From Bryobacterales bacterium KBS 96 (lineage in GTDB: Bacteria; Acidobacteriota; Terriglobia; Bryobacterales; Bryobacteraceae), in contig KB906767.1 of the NCBI GenBank assembly GCA_000381625.1, positions 2,520,629 to 2,584,628 on the forward strand: a stretch of 64,000 bases of DNA, in the 5' to 3' direction. Under the pieces are notes generated by a model that made no database searches, was not told where the DNA came from, and was given only the letters and a program-made list of their open reading frames with translations. Shown one piece after another: positions 34,004 to 43,723 of the stretch. How positions within the stretch are numbered: the first letter of the stretch is position 1; each line of letters opens with the position of its first letter. A program made the position numbers and the translations under genes.

Positions 34004-36778
34004 ATGGACGATCGGAGAGTTCATTCCGCCCGACGGCGCACCGGTCCGCTTGTCATCGCCATTTGCGTTATCGTGGTGCTGATATTCGGACGCCTGTTCG
34101 CCTCTACCTTGCTCGATTTCGAGTGGTGGAAGGAAGTTCACCAGCTCGATACCTGGGTCAACCTCCTGCTCTACGGCGTGCTGCCAATTGCCCTCGCGGC
34201 AATTCTTCTGTTTGCCGCGTTTATCGTGGCATGGAGACGTGGCCTGGCCCGCGGCTCGGTGTATCACCGGGCGGATAATCCGCTGGCGTTACGGCTGGCC
34301 CTGCTTGGTCTGCTTGTGCTCGCCGTTATCGCGGCAAACGCGACCATCGATTCATGGACCGTCGTCCGCTTCTTTGGCGGAATGCGTATTCCCGCCGGCA
34401 AAGCTTCCTACATCGACCCGATCTTCGGCAAATCGCTCCGGTTTTATTTCTTCCAGTTGCCGTTCTATAACGTTCTGCTCCGGGTGTTGCTCACCGGCAC
34501 ACTGCTTTCGCTCGTCATCTACTGGATCAGCGCGCATTTTCACGATTTGATGGACCGGCTCTCGCACCCTCCCGCCGGCGGAGGCATCGACTTTCAGGGC
34601 CTGTCTTTTGGCGGGGCATTCGATTCCAGGTTCATCCGGATTGGAGCGGCCGTTCTTCTGGTGGCGCTGGCATTTGAATTCTACTTTAGCCGCTATGACT
34701 TCTTGTTCGAAGATCACGGAGCTTATCTGCTCGGAGTCGATTATGTTGCCGACCACATTGCCCTTCCGCTGCAGTGGTTGATGATCGTGGCCGCAATTGT
34801 AGCCGCGGTGTTGGTGCTCGTCCGGCGAGCCAAACTGGCGCTGCTTTTGCTGCTGGTTCTGCCGGTCCGCTATTTCATTCCCGGACTCGTCGGCAGTTTG
34901 TACGTACGCCCTAATGAGCTGGCGCTGCAGCGGCCATACATCGCACACCATATCGAAGCCACGCGCTCGGCCTATGGACTGAACAGCAACGTTAAGGAAA
35001 CGACGCTCGACGCCAAGGCGGAAATACCAATCGACTATGCCAAACACAAACCGTTGCTAGACAATGTGCGGCTGTGGGATTGGAAAGCGTTCCACGACAC
35101 GGTTTCGCAAATTCAGCCGCTTCGTCCTTACACTTACCTCGACAGCGACATCGATCGCTACCAGATCGACGGCGCACTTCGACAGGTGTTGCTTACACCC
35201 CGTGAACTGGACATACCGCAGTTGGGGGACGCAGCGCGCCGGTGGATCAATCCGCACCTGATCTACACGCACGGTTACGGCATTGTCATGGCGGAGGCAA
35301 ACCGCATTACGGCGGATGGCCTGCCGATGCTCTTCGTTCGGGACGCTCCGCCAGAAGTGACGACGCCCAGCCTAAAGTTCACGCGCCCCCAACTCTACTA
35401 CTCCGAAGCAGACCAGGAACCTGTTTTCGTTGCGACTTCACAGCCGGAGTTCGACTACCCTTCGGGCGAGGAGAATGTGCATACGCGCTACACCGGCAGC
35501 GGCGGGTTCCCGATCTCTCCGCTGGTTCGCGTTGCGGCCGCGGTGAGCTATGCCGATCCGAATATTCTGCTGACCGACTATTTCACGTCCAGCAGCCGGA
35601 TGATGATTCACCGCCGCATTCTGGAACGCCTTTCGACAATGGCCGGTTTCTTGAACTGGGACCAGGATCCTTACCTTGTGCTCACGAAAGATGGCCATTT
35701 GGTGTGGATCGCGGACGGCTATATGACGTCGTCCGCTCATCCCTATTCGCGAGAGCTTAACGTAGGCGGCATGGGGACGGTGAACTACATGCGCAACTCG
35801 GTCAAAGCGACCGTCGACGCATATACAGGTGAGACGCACCTGTATGTTTTCGATCCGGCCGACCCTCTGATTCAAGCGTACTGGCAGCTCTTTCCGCACC
35901 TTCTGCAGCCTGAATCCGCGATGCCGCCCGACATTCGCGCACATGCCCGTTATCCTGAAACGCTGTTCAGCGTGCAAGCGGAAATCTATCGTGCTTTTCA
36001 CATGCGCGATCCCGAGGCGTTCTACAATCGCGCCGACCTGTGGGATATCGCTACTACGAGCACTGCGACCGGCGGCGTAACGGCAGCGGTAAAGCCGACA
36101 TATGTGGTCGCCACAATGCCTGGTGAGGACACACCGGAGTTTCTTCTGCTGATGCCCTTCACGCCGGCAAACAAAGACAACCTGATCGGCATGATGCTGG
36201 CGCGCTGCGACGGCCCGAATCTCGGACAGCTCGTGTTCCAGCAGCTCGGAAAGCAGAACATCGTCTATGGGCCGAAACAGATTGAATCCTTCATCAACCA
36301 GGATCAGACAATCGCGAAAGATTTGACGCTCTGGAACCAACAGAGCTCGGAGGTGCTGCGCGGCCAGATCCTGGTGCTACCGATTGATAACAGCTTTTTG
36401 TACGTTGAGCCGATCTATATCCAGGCTAGCGGCGCGCGCATGCCGCAGTTGAAAAAAGTTGCGCTGGCCATGGGCAATCGCCTGGCGTATGCCAATACCT
36501 ACGATGAGGCGCTGGCATTGCTAATCGCTCAGACCGGCGGACAGCCAGGTCCGCTACAGCTCCCCGGCGAGCAGCAAGTCACCGGACAGCCCGGGACTAC
36601 GCCGAATCAGGCGGCTCCGGCGGCAATTGCGGCCGTGGTGCAGACAGCGCAGCAGAATCAGGAAAGGCTCCGACAATTGCACGACCACTTCGACCGCTAC
36701 CGCCAGCTAAACTCGCAAGGCAAGTTCGCCGAAGCGGGTAAAGAGCTGGAGGCCATCCAGCAACTGTTGAAACAGTGA
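34004..36778 (+). CDS. UPF0182 (COG1615) large membrane protein
   Basis: 924 residues. About seven membrane helices fill the first ~300 residues (PLVIAICVIVVLIFGRLF and others), followed by a ~600-residue extracytoplasmic or cytoplasmic domain with family-typical strings such as ARRWINPHLIYTHGYG, GSGGFPISPLVR, LSTMAGFLNWDQDPYLV and the C-terminal GNRLAYANTYDEALALL, plus a Gln-rich linker and coiled-coil end. The family is conserved in actinobacteria, cyanobacteria and Acidobacteria; its function is unknown. It has its own start 94 bp after the zinc-finger gene and ends 13 bp from a convergent gene. Confidence 0.92.
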   Translation: MDDRRVHSARRRTGPLVIAICVIVVLIFGRLFASTLLDFEWWKEVHQLDTWVNLLLYGVLPIALAAILLFAAFIVAWRRGLARGSVYHRADNPLALRLALLGLLVLAVIAANATIDSWTVVRFFGGMRIPAGKASYIDPIFGKSLRFYFFQLPFYNVLLRVLLTGTLLSLVIYWISAHFHDLMDRLSHPPAGGGIDFQGLSFGGAFDSRFIRIGAAVLLVALAFEFYFSRYDFLFEDHGAYLLGVDYVADHIALPLQWLMIVAAIVAAVLVLVRRAKLALLLLLVLPVRYFIPGLVGSLYVRPNELALQRPYIAHHIEATRSAYGLNSNVKETTLDAKAEIPIDYAKHKPLLDNVRLWDWKAFHDTVSQIQPLRPYTYLDSDIDRYQIDGALRQVLLTPRELDIPQLGDAARRWINPHLIYTHGYGIVMAEANRITADGLPMLFVRDAPPEVTTPSLKFTRPQLYYSEADQEPVFVATSQPEFDYPSGEENVHTRYTGSGGFPISPLVRVAAAVSYADPNILLTDYFTSSSRMMIHRRILERLSTMAGFLNWDQDPYLVLTKDGHLVWIADGYMTSSAHPYSRELNVGGMGTVNYMRNSVKATVDAYTGETHLYVFDPADPLIQAYWQLFPHLLQPESAMPPDIRAHARYPETLFSVQAEIYRAFHMRDPEAFYNRADLWDIATTSTATGGVTAAVKPTYVVATMPGEDTPEFLLLMPFTPANKDNLIGMMLARCDGPNLGQLVFQQLGKQNIVYGPKQIESFINQDQTIAKDLTLWNQQSSEVLRGQILVLPIDNSFLYVEPIYIQASGARMPQLKKVALAMGNRLAYANTYDEALALLIAQTGGQPGPLQLPGEQQVTGQPGTTPNQAAPAAIAAVVQTAQQNQERLRQLHDHFDRYRQLNSQGKFAEAGKELEAIQQLLKQ

Positions 36779-36791
36779 GGGCGCACGGGCG

Positions 36792-38999
36792 CTAATCGTT
36801 CGCGTCTTGCGAAAATAGCTCCGACCGGTCGACGTGCTCGCCGCGGAACATCACGTAGGTCACGCGCTCCAGGTTTGATATATCTTCGAGCGGGTTTCCT
36901 TCAACCATAATCAGCGTCGCATCGCGCCCAGGCTGAATCGATCCGATATGGGCGCTGGCGTGGAGCGCTTGCGCCGCATTGAAAGTAGCCGCCCGAAGCG
37001 CAACTCCGGTTGGGATGCCAGCTTGCACCCATAACTCCAACTCATGCTGCACAGTTGGGCCGTGAATCACTAACAAGTGACCGGCATCCGAGCCCGCGAT
37101 CAGCGTATCTCCCGCCTTCCAGGCGGTCAGCAAATTCGCCTCTGCGATGTCGAGCGCACGGCTGAAATCCACACCGTTGGATTCGTCTGCCCCGCCCGCG
37201 TTTCCGAGAATGGCTTGTGTCGAATCGAGTAGCGACTTGGGGGCTACTTGCTGAACAAGTGACCGGCCGAGCAGTGTCATTTGATGCCGCTGAACGTCGC
37301 GTGCCGCTTCGGCCGCGCTCAGCGCCGGATTATAGGCGATGCCATTGCGGCGGATCTGCTCGAACAACGCGGCGGGGATCGCAGCTCGCATCGAGCCGTA
37401 CTCAATCGTGCTGGTTGCCGCAGCGATGGCTTCCTGAACGTCGCGCAAATCGCCGGTGTGCGTGGCTGACGGCAAGCCATCCGCCTTTGCCTGCTGAACG
37501 ATGGCATCGTAAACGCGCGTGTCCATCCGGTTGAAAAGCGCGCCCGCCGTTCCCGCGTCGAGAACGGCCTTGATGCAGTTCACGCCGTTGTTTTTCAGAC
37601 TGTCAACCTGTACACGTGCTTCTTCAGGCGATTTCGGCGTACGGACCGTTTCCGCGAGGAACGTCTGCCGCATGCTCTGCGGAAGGACCTGGGCATACTC
37701 CGTGCCGTGCCCGCCTTTGGTGGTGAACATCGGCCCGCAAGCAAACAACTGAGCGCCCAGATATTCCCCGGAATTGACCGCCTGTCGCAGCGCAAGCGAT
37801 GTGTCCAGGGCGTCACCAGTGCTGCGAACCGCCGTAACTCCGCTATAGAGATAGGCCGCCAGCTCGCGCCTTTGCGTGCCCTTTTTCGCGTAGTCCGATA
37901 CATTGCGGTACACGCCGCCCGGCATATTCAGATGAACGTGCATATCGATCAGCCCGGGCAGCAGCGTTTTACCCGAGGCGTCCACCACGGTCGCGTTAAA
38001 CGATTTGGTTTCCGCGGGGGCCGGATCGAATACTTGCGCGATCTTGCCGCCGCGTATGAGAACGGCTCCATTCACAATCACGCGGCCATCGCCGACGAAA
38101 ATCCGCGCGTTTTGGAAAAGCACGGTTTCGTTCCGGCGCATGTTACGCGCCAGAATTTTATCCTGCTGAAGATTCTTTTCACTCTTGACCTGGTAAAGCC
38201 CCATCAGAAGGAAGGGTGCGAGCACGCCGAGTATCCACAATTTCGCGCTTCCCGCGATTTTCTCTTCTTTCTCCCAGCGGAAGAGTTTCACCCCGATAAA
38301 AAGAGAGACAACCAACGTTACGATCAGGCCCGTCATCGGTAGCCAGTTCGAGACAAGGCTTCCGCGCGCAAGGAACATCGACTGCATGCCCTGAAATAGA
38401 TAAGTGGCGGGGATGAATTGCGAGAAGATTTGCAGCCAGTGCGGAAAAAACTGGAGGGGGAAAGTCGCGCCGCTGAGAAAGAGCATTGGCAGATAAAGAA
38501 TCTGCGTGACGATCTGGCCTTCCTGCGCGGAATTGACGACCGCGGCGATGATCATGCCCACTGCGCGAAATGCCAGCAAACCCAGGCAAACGAACAAAAT
38601 GAAATCGATGGTGCGCTCCGGAAGCGGCATACGCGCCCAGATATGGCCGACCGCAAGCACCACGAACACTATCGGAATGAAGCTGACCAAGCCGGCAACC
38701 ATGGACGCAACAATGATGGGCGCCGGGCCGACGGGAGCCACCTTGAAGCGGCGCAGTATATTCGTCTCACGGTCTTGCACAGCGCGCATTCCGGCTCCGA
38801 AAAAGCCGCTGCCGAGCACACCCAGAACCAGGACCATGTTGACGACCTGCGCCATGCCGCCGGGGTTCTTCGAGCCGCCGAAGGCCACGGCAAAAATCAC
38901 GAAGAACATCAACGGGAAGAAAAAATTAAAAAATAGAACTGTCCGGTCACGGCCCATCAGCCGCAGATTGGAGCGGATCTGCGCAATGTACGGCTTCAT
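36792..38999 (-). CDS. ABC-2-type permease fused to an amidohydrolase
   Basis: 735 residues in one open frame. Residues ~1-260 are an ABC-2 exporter permease with six or so membrane helices (ETNILRRFKVAPVGP, LSGATFPLQFFPHWLQIFSQ, FIPATYLFQGM), and a further helix near 253 leads into an imidazolonepropionase-like amidohydrolase (~295-735): LPGLIDMHVHL with the HxH metal pair, CIKAVLDAG with the bridging Lys, SATHTGD with the next His, and GSDAGH with the catalytic Asp. The second-His motif usually written IEHG is IEYG here, so one metal ligand is lost. GxIQPGRDATL and NPLEDISNL complete the fold. It overlaps the ATPase gene by 4 bp (ATGA). The amidohydrolase should face outside or inside depending on helix parity; substrate unknown. 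Confidence 0.88.
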   Translation of the reverse strand: MKPYIAQIRSNLRLMGRDRTVLFFNFFFPLMFFVIFAVAFGGSKNPGGMAQVVNMVLVLGVLGSGFFGAGMRAVQDRETNILRRFKVAPVGPAPIIVASMVAGLVSFIPIVFVVLAVGHIWARMPLPERTIDFILFVCLGLLAFRAVGMIIAAVVNSAQEGQIVTQILYLPMLFLSGATFPLQFFPHWLQIFSQFIPATYLFQGMQSMFLARGSLVSNWLPMTGLIVTLVVSLFIGVKLFRWEKEEKIAGSAKLWILGVLAPFLLMGLYQVKSEKNLQQDKILARNMRRNETVLFQNARIFVGDGRVIVNGAVLIRGGKIAQVFDPAPAETKSFNATVVDASGKTLLPGLIDMHVHLNMPGGVYRNVSDYAKKGTQRRELAAYLYSGVTAVRSTGDALDTSLALRQAVNSGEYLGAQLFACGPMFTTKGGHGTEYAQVLPQSMRQTFLAETVRTPKSPEEARVQVDSLKNNGVNCIKAVLDAGTAGALFNRMDTRVYDAIVQQAKADGLPSATHTGDLRDVQEAIAAATSTIEYGSMRAAIPAALFEQIRRNGIAYNPALSAAEAARDVQRHQMTLLGRSLVQQVAPKSLLDSTQAILGNAGGADESNGVDFSRALDIAEANLLTAWKAGDTLIAGSDAGHLLVIHGPTVQHELELWVQAGIPTGVALRAATFNAAQALHASAHIGSIQPGRDATLIMVEGNPLEDISNLERVTYVMFRGEHVDRSELFSQDAND

Positions 39000-39922
39000 G
39001 CTTCGCGAAGCCTCTTGCCCGTGAGCTCAATAAACACATCTTCGAGCGTCGGCCGCTTCAGATGGATATCGGTCAACTGGAGTCCTTCGGAATCAATCCA
39101 TTTGAGAAGATCCGCGATGGTTCTGGCGGGGTTGGCGGATTTAACCGTGACTTGCCTCCGGTTCGCGCCTGTGATGTATTCATGATCGCCAAGCGGGAGC
39201 TGCTCCAGCCGCATGGGACGGTCGGTTGCGATGTCTATGATCGAGTGACCCAACGTTCGTTGCTGGATTTCACGGGGAGTGCCCACTTCGATAATCCGGC
39301 CGTCGTCAATGATCGCCACGCGATCGCAGAGGCGCTCGGCCTCTTCGATGTAATGCGTGGTCAGCAGAATCGTTCGTTTGTCCTGCTTCAATTCAAGTAT
39401 CAGGTTGTGAATCTCCAGCCGGACTTGCGGGTCGAGTCCGGTGGTCGGCTCATCGAGAAACAGCAGCGCGGGATCGTTCAGTAAAGCCAGAGCAAGCGCC
39501 ACTCGCTGCTTCTGACCTCCGGAAAGAGACGAATACAGGGCGTCGCGTTTTTCCCAGAGTTGCAGGCGCTTCAGTAATTTGTTGCGATCGATATGCCGGC
39601 TATAGAAGGCGTCGAACAGCTCCAACGCTTCGCGCACCTTCATTTTGTCGGGCAGGTTCGTGGCCTGCAGACAGACGCCGATACGCTCCTTTATCTTCTT
39701 CACCTGCGTGGCGGGATCGAATCCGAGCACCGAAACCGCTCCCGATGTACGCGGGCGGAGGCCTTCGAGGATTTCTATCGTGGTTGTTTTTCCCGCGCCG
39801 TTCGGACCGAGTAAGCCGAACACTTCACCCGCACGCACCTGCAAGTCGATGCCGCGCACCGCTTCCACGCTCCCGTAGGATTTGCGCAACTCTTCGACCG
39901 CGATAGCAGAATCCGCTTGCAT
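38996..39922 (-). CDS. ABC transporter ATP-binding protein (DrrA/CcmA-like)
   Basis: 308 residues: Walker A GPNGAGKTT, Q-loop GVCLQATNL, signature LSGGQKQRVALAL, Walker B LLFLDEPTTGLD and H-loop LTTHYIEEAE. The ~90-residue C-terminal tail is typical of the DrrA-type ABC-2 export ATPases. It is the first gene of a two-gene operon whose second gene is the permease-amidohydrolase fusion, overlapping by 4 bp. The pair is a complete minimal ABC-2 exporter if the permease dimerises. Drugs, glycolipids or polysaccharides are usual substrates of this class. Confidence 0.95.
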   Translation of the reverse strand: MQADSAIAVEELRKSYGSVEAVRGIDLQVRAGEVFGLLGPNGAGKTTTIEILEGLRPRTSGAVSVLGFDPATQVKKIKERIGVCLQATNLPDKMKVREALELFDAFYSRHIDRNKLLKRLQLWEKRDALYSSLSGGQKQRVALALALLNDPALLFLDEPTTGLDPQVRLEIHNLILELKQDKRTILLTTHYIEEAERLCDRVAIIDDGRIIEVGTPREIQQRTLGHSIIDIATDRPMRLEQLPLGDHEYITGANRRQVTVKSANPARTIADLLKWIDSEGLQLTDIHLKRPTLEDVFIELTGKRLREA

Positions 39923-39979
39923 GCCGTCAGATCAGTATGCCCGATTCGGCGGGAAATCGCAGCGTTCGAGACCAGACTT

Positions 39980-40507
39980 TCAACGTTCCGATAGCGTTTT
40001 GAGACAGGCACGGCAGAACGCAGGCAGATCCTCGGGCTTGCGCGAAGTCACCAGATTTTTATCGACCACGACTTCTGCGTCTTCCCAATTGGCGCCCGCA
40101 TTCACAACGTCGTCTTTGATGGCGAAGAATGAAGTGGCGCGGCGGCCTTTCAGCAGGCCATGAGCCGAACAGAGCACCCAGGGTCCATGGCAAATGGCGG
40201 CAACGAGCTTCCCGGCATCGTCCATATGCTTCACAAACAAATTTGCTTTCGGATGCCGCCGGATCCTGTCCGGCGCAAACCCGCCGGGCACAACCACGCC
40301 GTCGTAGTCGGATACCGAGAGTTCGTCGTAACTCTTGTCGGCCTTGGCCGGGTAGCCATGTTTGCTGGTGTACGTTTCGCCCGATTCCGCCGCCGCAAAC
40401 ACAACGTTTATGCCCGATTCCTGAAAGCGCAGATACGGATACCAGACCTCCAGCTCCTGATAGGCATTGTCAATGAAAACGACAACTCGCTTGTCCGATA
40501 GTTCCAT
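39980..40507 (-). CDS. DJ-1/PfpI family protein
   Basis: 175 residues. The nucleophile-elbow motif AAICHGPWV has the conserved Cys106-His107 pair, with the partner Glu18 in NAYQELEVWYP, as in PfpI/YhbO proteins (protease, deglycase or chaperone activities are reported for the family). VVVPGGFAPDRIRR is the oxyanion region. It is probably a stress-related cytoplasmic hydrolase. It lies 57 bp upstream of the ABC transporter operon on the same strand. Confidence 0.92.
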   Translation of the reverse strand: MELSDKRVVVFIDNAYQELEVWYPYLRFQESGINVVFAAAESGETYTSKHGYPAKADKSYDELSVSDYDGVVVPGGFAPDRIRRHPKANLFVKHMDDAGKLVAAICHGPWVLCSAHGLLKGRRATSFFAIKDDVVNAGANWEDAEVVVDKNLVTSRKPEDLPAFCRACLKTLSER

Positions 40508-40543
40508 AAGTCTATGGTACGAATCCCACGAATCGTCACGGCA

Positions 40544-41806
40544 TTATTGCAGGAGGTCTTCGCCTCGAATCAGATCTTCAAACGTTTCCCGCCGGCGAGC
40601 GACATGCACACGGGAGCCATCGACCAGCAATTCGCAAACGCGGGGACGTGAGTTGTAGTTCGACGACAAGACAAATCCGTATGCTCCCGCCGTGCGAATC
40701 GCCAGAAGGTCGCCGGAGCCGGCTTCAGGCAATTCCCTGCCCCTCGCAAAAAAGTCTCCTGTTTCACATACAGGGCCGACAATATCCGCCGTCAGATGCC
40801 CGGCATCCAGCCTCTTCACGACTGGAACGATTTCATGATGTGCCTGGTAGAGCGTCGGCCGGATGAGATCGTTCATGGCCGCATCGACAATGACAAAATT
40901 CTTTTGGCCGTTCCTCTTAGTAAACAGAACCTTCGTGAGCAGAATGCCGGCCTCGGCAACGATGGATCTCCCGGGTTCCAACAGCAGGCGCAGGTCCTCG
41001 CCTGCAAGGCGTTCGCGGAGACCGGAAATGAAATCGGAGACCGAAACGCCGTGTTCGGCGCCGCGATAGGGAACGCCGAGTCCGCCACCTAAATCGAGTT
41101 CGCGGATCGGCACACCTGAGCGTTTCAGCCGGCGCACCAGCGCCAGAACCTTTTCGGCCGCTTCCCATAGGGGTTTGAGATCGAGCAATTGGGAGCCAAT
41201 GTGGCAACTGACGCCTTCAGGACGGATTCCCGGCAGCTTCATCGCACATTCATAGAGCGATTCCACCAATCCAATGTCGGCGCCGAATTTATGTTCCCGC
41301 AGACCTGTCGAGATGTATGGATGAGTGATCGCGTCAACATCCGGATTGACGCGGAACGCGACCGATATACAGGTATTCACCTTGGAGGCGATCTCGGAGA
41401 GGAGATGCAGTTCCGCTTCCGATTCGCAATTGAAGCTATGAATGCCGTTTTCAATCGCGTATCGAACATCTTCGGCCGTTTTGCCCACTCCCGAAAAGAC
41501 GACCGCATCGGCGCGGGCGCCTGCTTTCAAAACACGAAACAACTCGCCTGCCGAAACGATGTCAAAACCAGCGCCGAGCCGCGCCAGAGTTTGAAGGACA
41601 GCCAGGTTGGAATTTGCCTTTACCGCATAGCAGATCCGATGAGAAATACCGGCCAGAGCCTCTTCGTAAGCACGGTATTTCGTTTCGATCCCGCGCTTCG
41701 AATAGACATAGGCAGGCGTGCCGTGAATGGCGGCTATCTCAGTTAGGTTTACGTCTTCGCAGAAAAGCGTACCGGCGCGGTACTGGAACTCAGAATCGGT
41801 TAGCAT
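40544..41806 (-). CDS. lysA: Diaminopimelate decarboxylase
   Basis: Last step of lysine synthesis: meso-diaminopimelate to L-lysine. 420 residues from ATG 41806 (MLTDSEFQYRAGTLFCEDV), the start matching family length; an upstream extension to 41842 is not needed. The PLP lysine is in CYAVKANSN, with FDIVSAGEL, CHIGSQL, LDLGGGLGVPY, EPGRSIVAEAG and the active-site cysteine motif GPVCETGDFF. It is separated from the asd-lysC-dap operon by 36 kb and is followed on the same strand by the DJ-1 gene. Confidence 0.96.
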   Translation of the reverse strand: MLTDSEFQYRAGTLFCEDVNLTEIAAIHGTPAYVYSKRGIETKYRAYEEALAGISHRICYAVKANSNLAVLQTLARLGAGFDIVSAGELFRVLKAGARADAVVFSGVGKTAEDVRYAIENGIHSFNCESEAELHLLSEIASKVNTCISVAFRVNPDVDAITHPYISTGLREHKFGADIGLVESLYECAMKLPGIRPEGVSCHIGSQLLDLKPLWEAAEKVLALVRRLKRSGVPIRELDLGGGLGVPYRGAEHGVSVSDFISGLRERLAGEDLRLLLEPGRSIVAEAGILLTKVLFTKRNGQKNFVIVDAAMNDLIRPTLYQAHHEIVPVVKRLDAGHLTADIVGPVCETGDFFARGRELPEAGSGDLLAIRTAGAYGFVLSSNYNSRPRVCELLVDGSRVHVARRRETFEDLIRGEDLLQ

Positions 41807-41875
41807 GTGGACGGAACAGCGGGGGCAGTGCCCCAATATCACTCTACGTTTCGAAGCATCCTAGATTTCCGGGCT

Positions 41876-41895
41876 CGCCGAGACAAGTCTCGGCG
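41876..41895. repeat. Palindromic element CGCCGAGAC-AA-GTCTCGGCG
   Basis: Perfect 9-2-9 inverted repeat in the 165-bp gap between the PP2C gene and lysA. There is no T-run, so a terminator is doubtful. It could be a dispersed palindromic repeat or an operator for lysA. The same gap also has GAGAG-CA-CTCTC near 41931. Confidence 0.5.
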
Positions 41896-41971
41896 CTGCA
41901 GACACAAGTATCCGCGCCACAAGCGAGAGCACTCTCTCACTGGTACGCGCGAGCCCGCGCCGGAACTTTCA

Positions 41972-43723
41972 TTAAAGCACTCTCAACGCGATGAGGGTCT
42001 GGTCGTCGGTGAGGGGATTCGTCCCACGGAACTTATCGATATCGGCGAAGATACTTTGCACCAATTCCTGCGGCGGCAGTTGGCCGGATTTCTTCAGCCT
42101 GCGCACCAGGCGGTCGCGTCCAAAATCCTTATCGCCATTTCCCAGTTGGTCTTCGATGCCGTCGGAATACAGCAAGACCAAATCGCGCGGCTGCGTCTGA
42201 AAACGGATCTCGTCATAATCGCGATCGTCCAACAGGCCGAGCGGCACGCCTTCGAGAATCGGATCGATGATCCCGCCTTCGCGCCAGATTGTCGGCGGCA
42301 GCGCGCCCGCGTTCGACATCGTAAGTGTCCGGCTCCTGCTTTCCCAGTGCATCAGCAGCAACACAACGTATTGCGCATCGACTTTCCGTTCGAGCAACGC
42401 CTCGTTAAGCAGTTTCATCAGTTGTGCGGGGCCGCGGCGGCGCGGCGCCAGGATGCGCAACAAGCCCGAAACCAAGGCGCCGTAAAGAGCGGCGGCGGCG
42501 CCCTTCCCACTGACATCCCCGAAAGCGATCAGCGCGTATTGGTCGCCATGCTCGAAGAAATCGTAAAGATCGCCGCTGATTTCGCGAGCCGGGCGGGATT
42601 TCAACCCTATCTCGAGTCCGGCGATCTCCGGCGCGATTCGAGGCGCCAAAACGTATTGCAATTTGCGCGCCGCCTGCAGATCGTCCTGCATGCGTTGTTC
42701 GCGCTGCGCCAGTTCTTCGTAGAGCCGGGCGTTCTCAACCGAACTGGCAATTTGTGGGGCCAGCAGCGAAAGCGCGCGAACATGATCTTCCGTGAAGAAG
42801 CCAAGCTTTGTACTTTCGAGATCCATGACGCCGATCACGCGATCTTGAAGAACCAGCGGGACGGCTACTTCCGACCGCACATCCCGATGAGAAACGATGT
42901 AGCGTGGATCGGACAACACATCGGCCACGCGCACTGGTTCGCGCGAATGCACGGCGGCTCCGACCACGCCTTTTCCAAGCTCGATATTCTCCATGCTGAC
43001 CCGCTGATCGTAGCGCTGGCTGAACCGGTGGCGCAGCAGATCCTGATCGCGATCCACCAGAAAAATGCTAAACGCATCGAAAGCAATGAGCGCGCGGACG
43101 GTGCTCGCAATTTTTGTCAGTAGCTCATCCAAATCGAGGATAGAGCTGAATTCCTGCGACAGATGCGCAAGGACGCGCAGCATCCGGTTCTGCCGCTCCA
43201 CGCGGCGGTAAAGCCGCGCGTTGTCGATGGATACCGCGATGCGAGTCGCAATCAGCGTGAGCAACGCCCGGTCTTCCTCGGAAAACGCATTCTGCCGCGT
43301 CGATTGAACGTCGATCACGCCGACCAGTTTTCCACGCGCCATCATGGGCACCGCCAGTTCAGCCCGAACGGCATCCACCGCGCTCAGGTACCGCGGGTCC
43401 GCGCGCACATCGCCCGCCAGCACCGCTTGCTTTGTGGCGGCCGCGGCGCCGGTTAAGCCTTCTCCAAGCGGGATGGTCAGGTTACGGGTGATCTCATCTC
43501 TAAATCCGATCGAATAGCGAATACGAAGCGTGCCCGCCTTTTCGTTATAAAGAAGGATCGCAAAGAGGTCATGCGGAATCACTTCCTTCACGATTTCCGC
43601 AACATTCGCAAGAAGTTTGTCGAGATCCAGAGTGTCGGAGGTGACCTGGCCCACTTCGAGCAGAAAATCCAGCAGTTCGGCCCGCTCACGGAAGCGAACT
43701 GGTGTTTTGCGCGTGGATGCCAT
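41972..43723 (-). CDS. GAF-GAF-PP2C (SpoIIE/RsbU-type) phosphatase
   Basis: 583 residues: two GAF domains (about 15-170 and 185-340), a short coiled coil (AQREQRMQDDLQAARKLQ), then a SpoIIE-type PP2C phosphatase (about 365-583) with EISGDLYDFF, IAFGDVSGKGAAAAL and LYSDGIEDQ, which include the metal-binding Asp residues. Such proteins dephosphorylate anti-anti-sigma or anti-sigma antagonists after sensing small ligands or redox through GAF. No anti-sigma genes are adjacent. Its ATG overlaps the deoC stop by one base, so it is co-transcribed with deoC. Confidence 0.93.
   Translation of the reverse strand: MASTRKTPVRFRERAELLDFLLEVGQVTSDTLDLDKLLANVAEIVKEVIPHDLFAILLYNEKAGTLRIRYSIGFRDEITRNLTIPLGEGLTGAAAATKQAVLAGDVRADPRYLSAVDAVRAELAVPMMARGKLVGVIDVQSTRQNAFSEEDRALLTLIATRIAVSIDNARLYRRVERQNRMLRVLAHLSQEFSSILDLDELLTKIASTVRALIAFDAFSIFLVDRDQDLLRHRFSQRYDQRVSMENIELGKGVVGAAVHSREPVRVADVLSDPRYIVSHRDVRSEVAVPLVLQDRVIGVMDLESTKLGFFTEDHVRALSLLAPQIASSVENARLYEELAQREQRMQDDLQAARKLQYVLAPRIAPEIAGLEIGLKSRPAREISGDLYDFFEHGDQYALIAFGDVSGKGAAAALYGALVSGLLRILAPRRRGPAQLMKLLNEALLERKVDAQYVVLLLMHWESRSRTLTMSNAGALPPTIWREGGIIDPILEGVPLGLLDDRDYDEIRFQTQPRDLVLLYSDGIEDQLGNGDKDFGRDRLVRRLKKSGQLPPQELVQSIFADIDKFRGTNPLTDDQTLIALRVL

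Noticed and set aside
35438-36340. 300-residue leftward open frame
   Set aside because: Antisense to the UPF0182 gene, with no family match of its own.
36792-38999. Permease and amidohydrolase as two genes joined by a sequencing error
   Set aside because: The frame is continuous with a sensible linker helix and no stop or start in between; still worth confirming with reads.
41807-43123. 438-residue rightward open frame
   Set aside because: Antisense to the GAF-GAF-PP2C gene, which has all phosphatase motifs.
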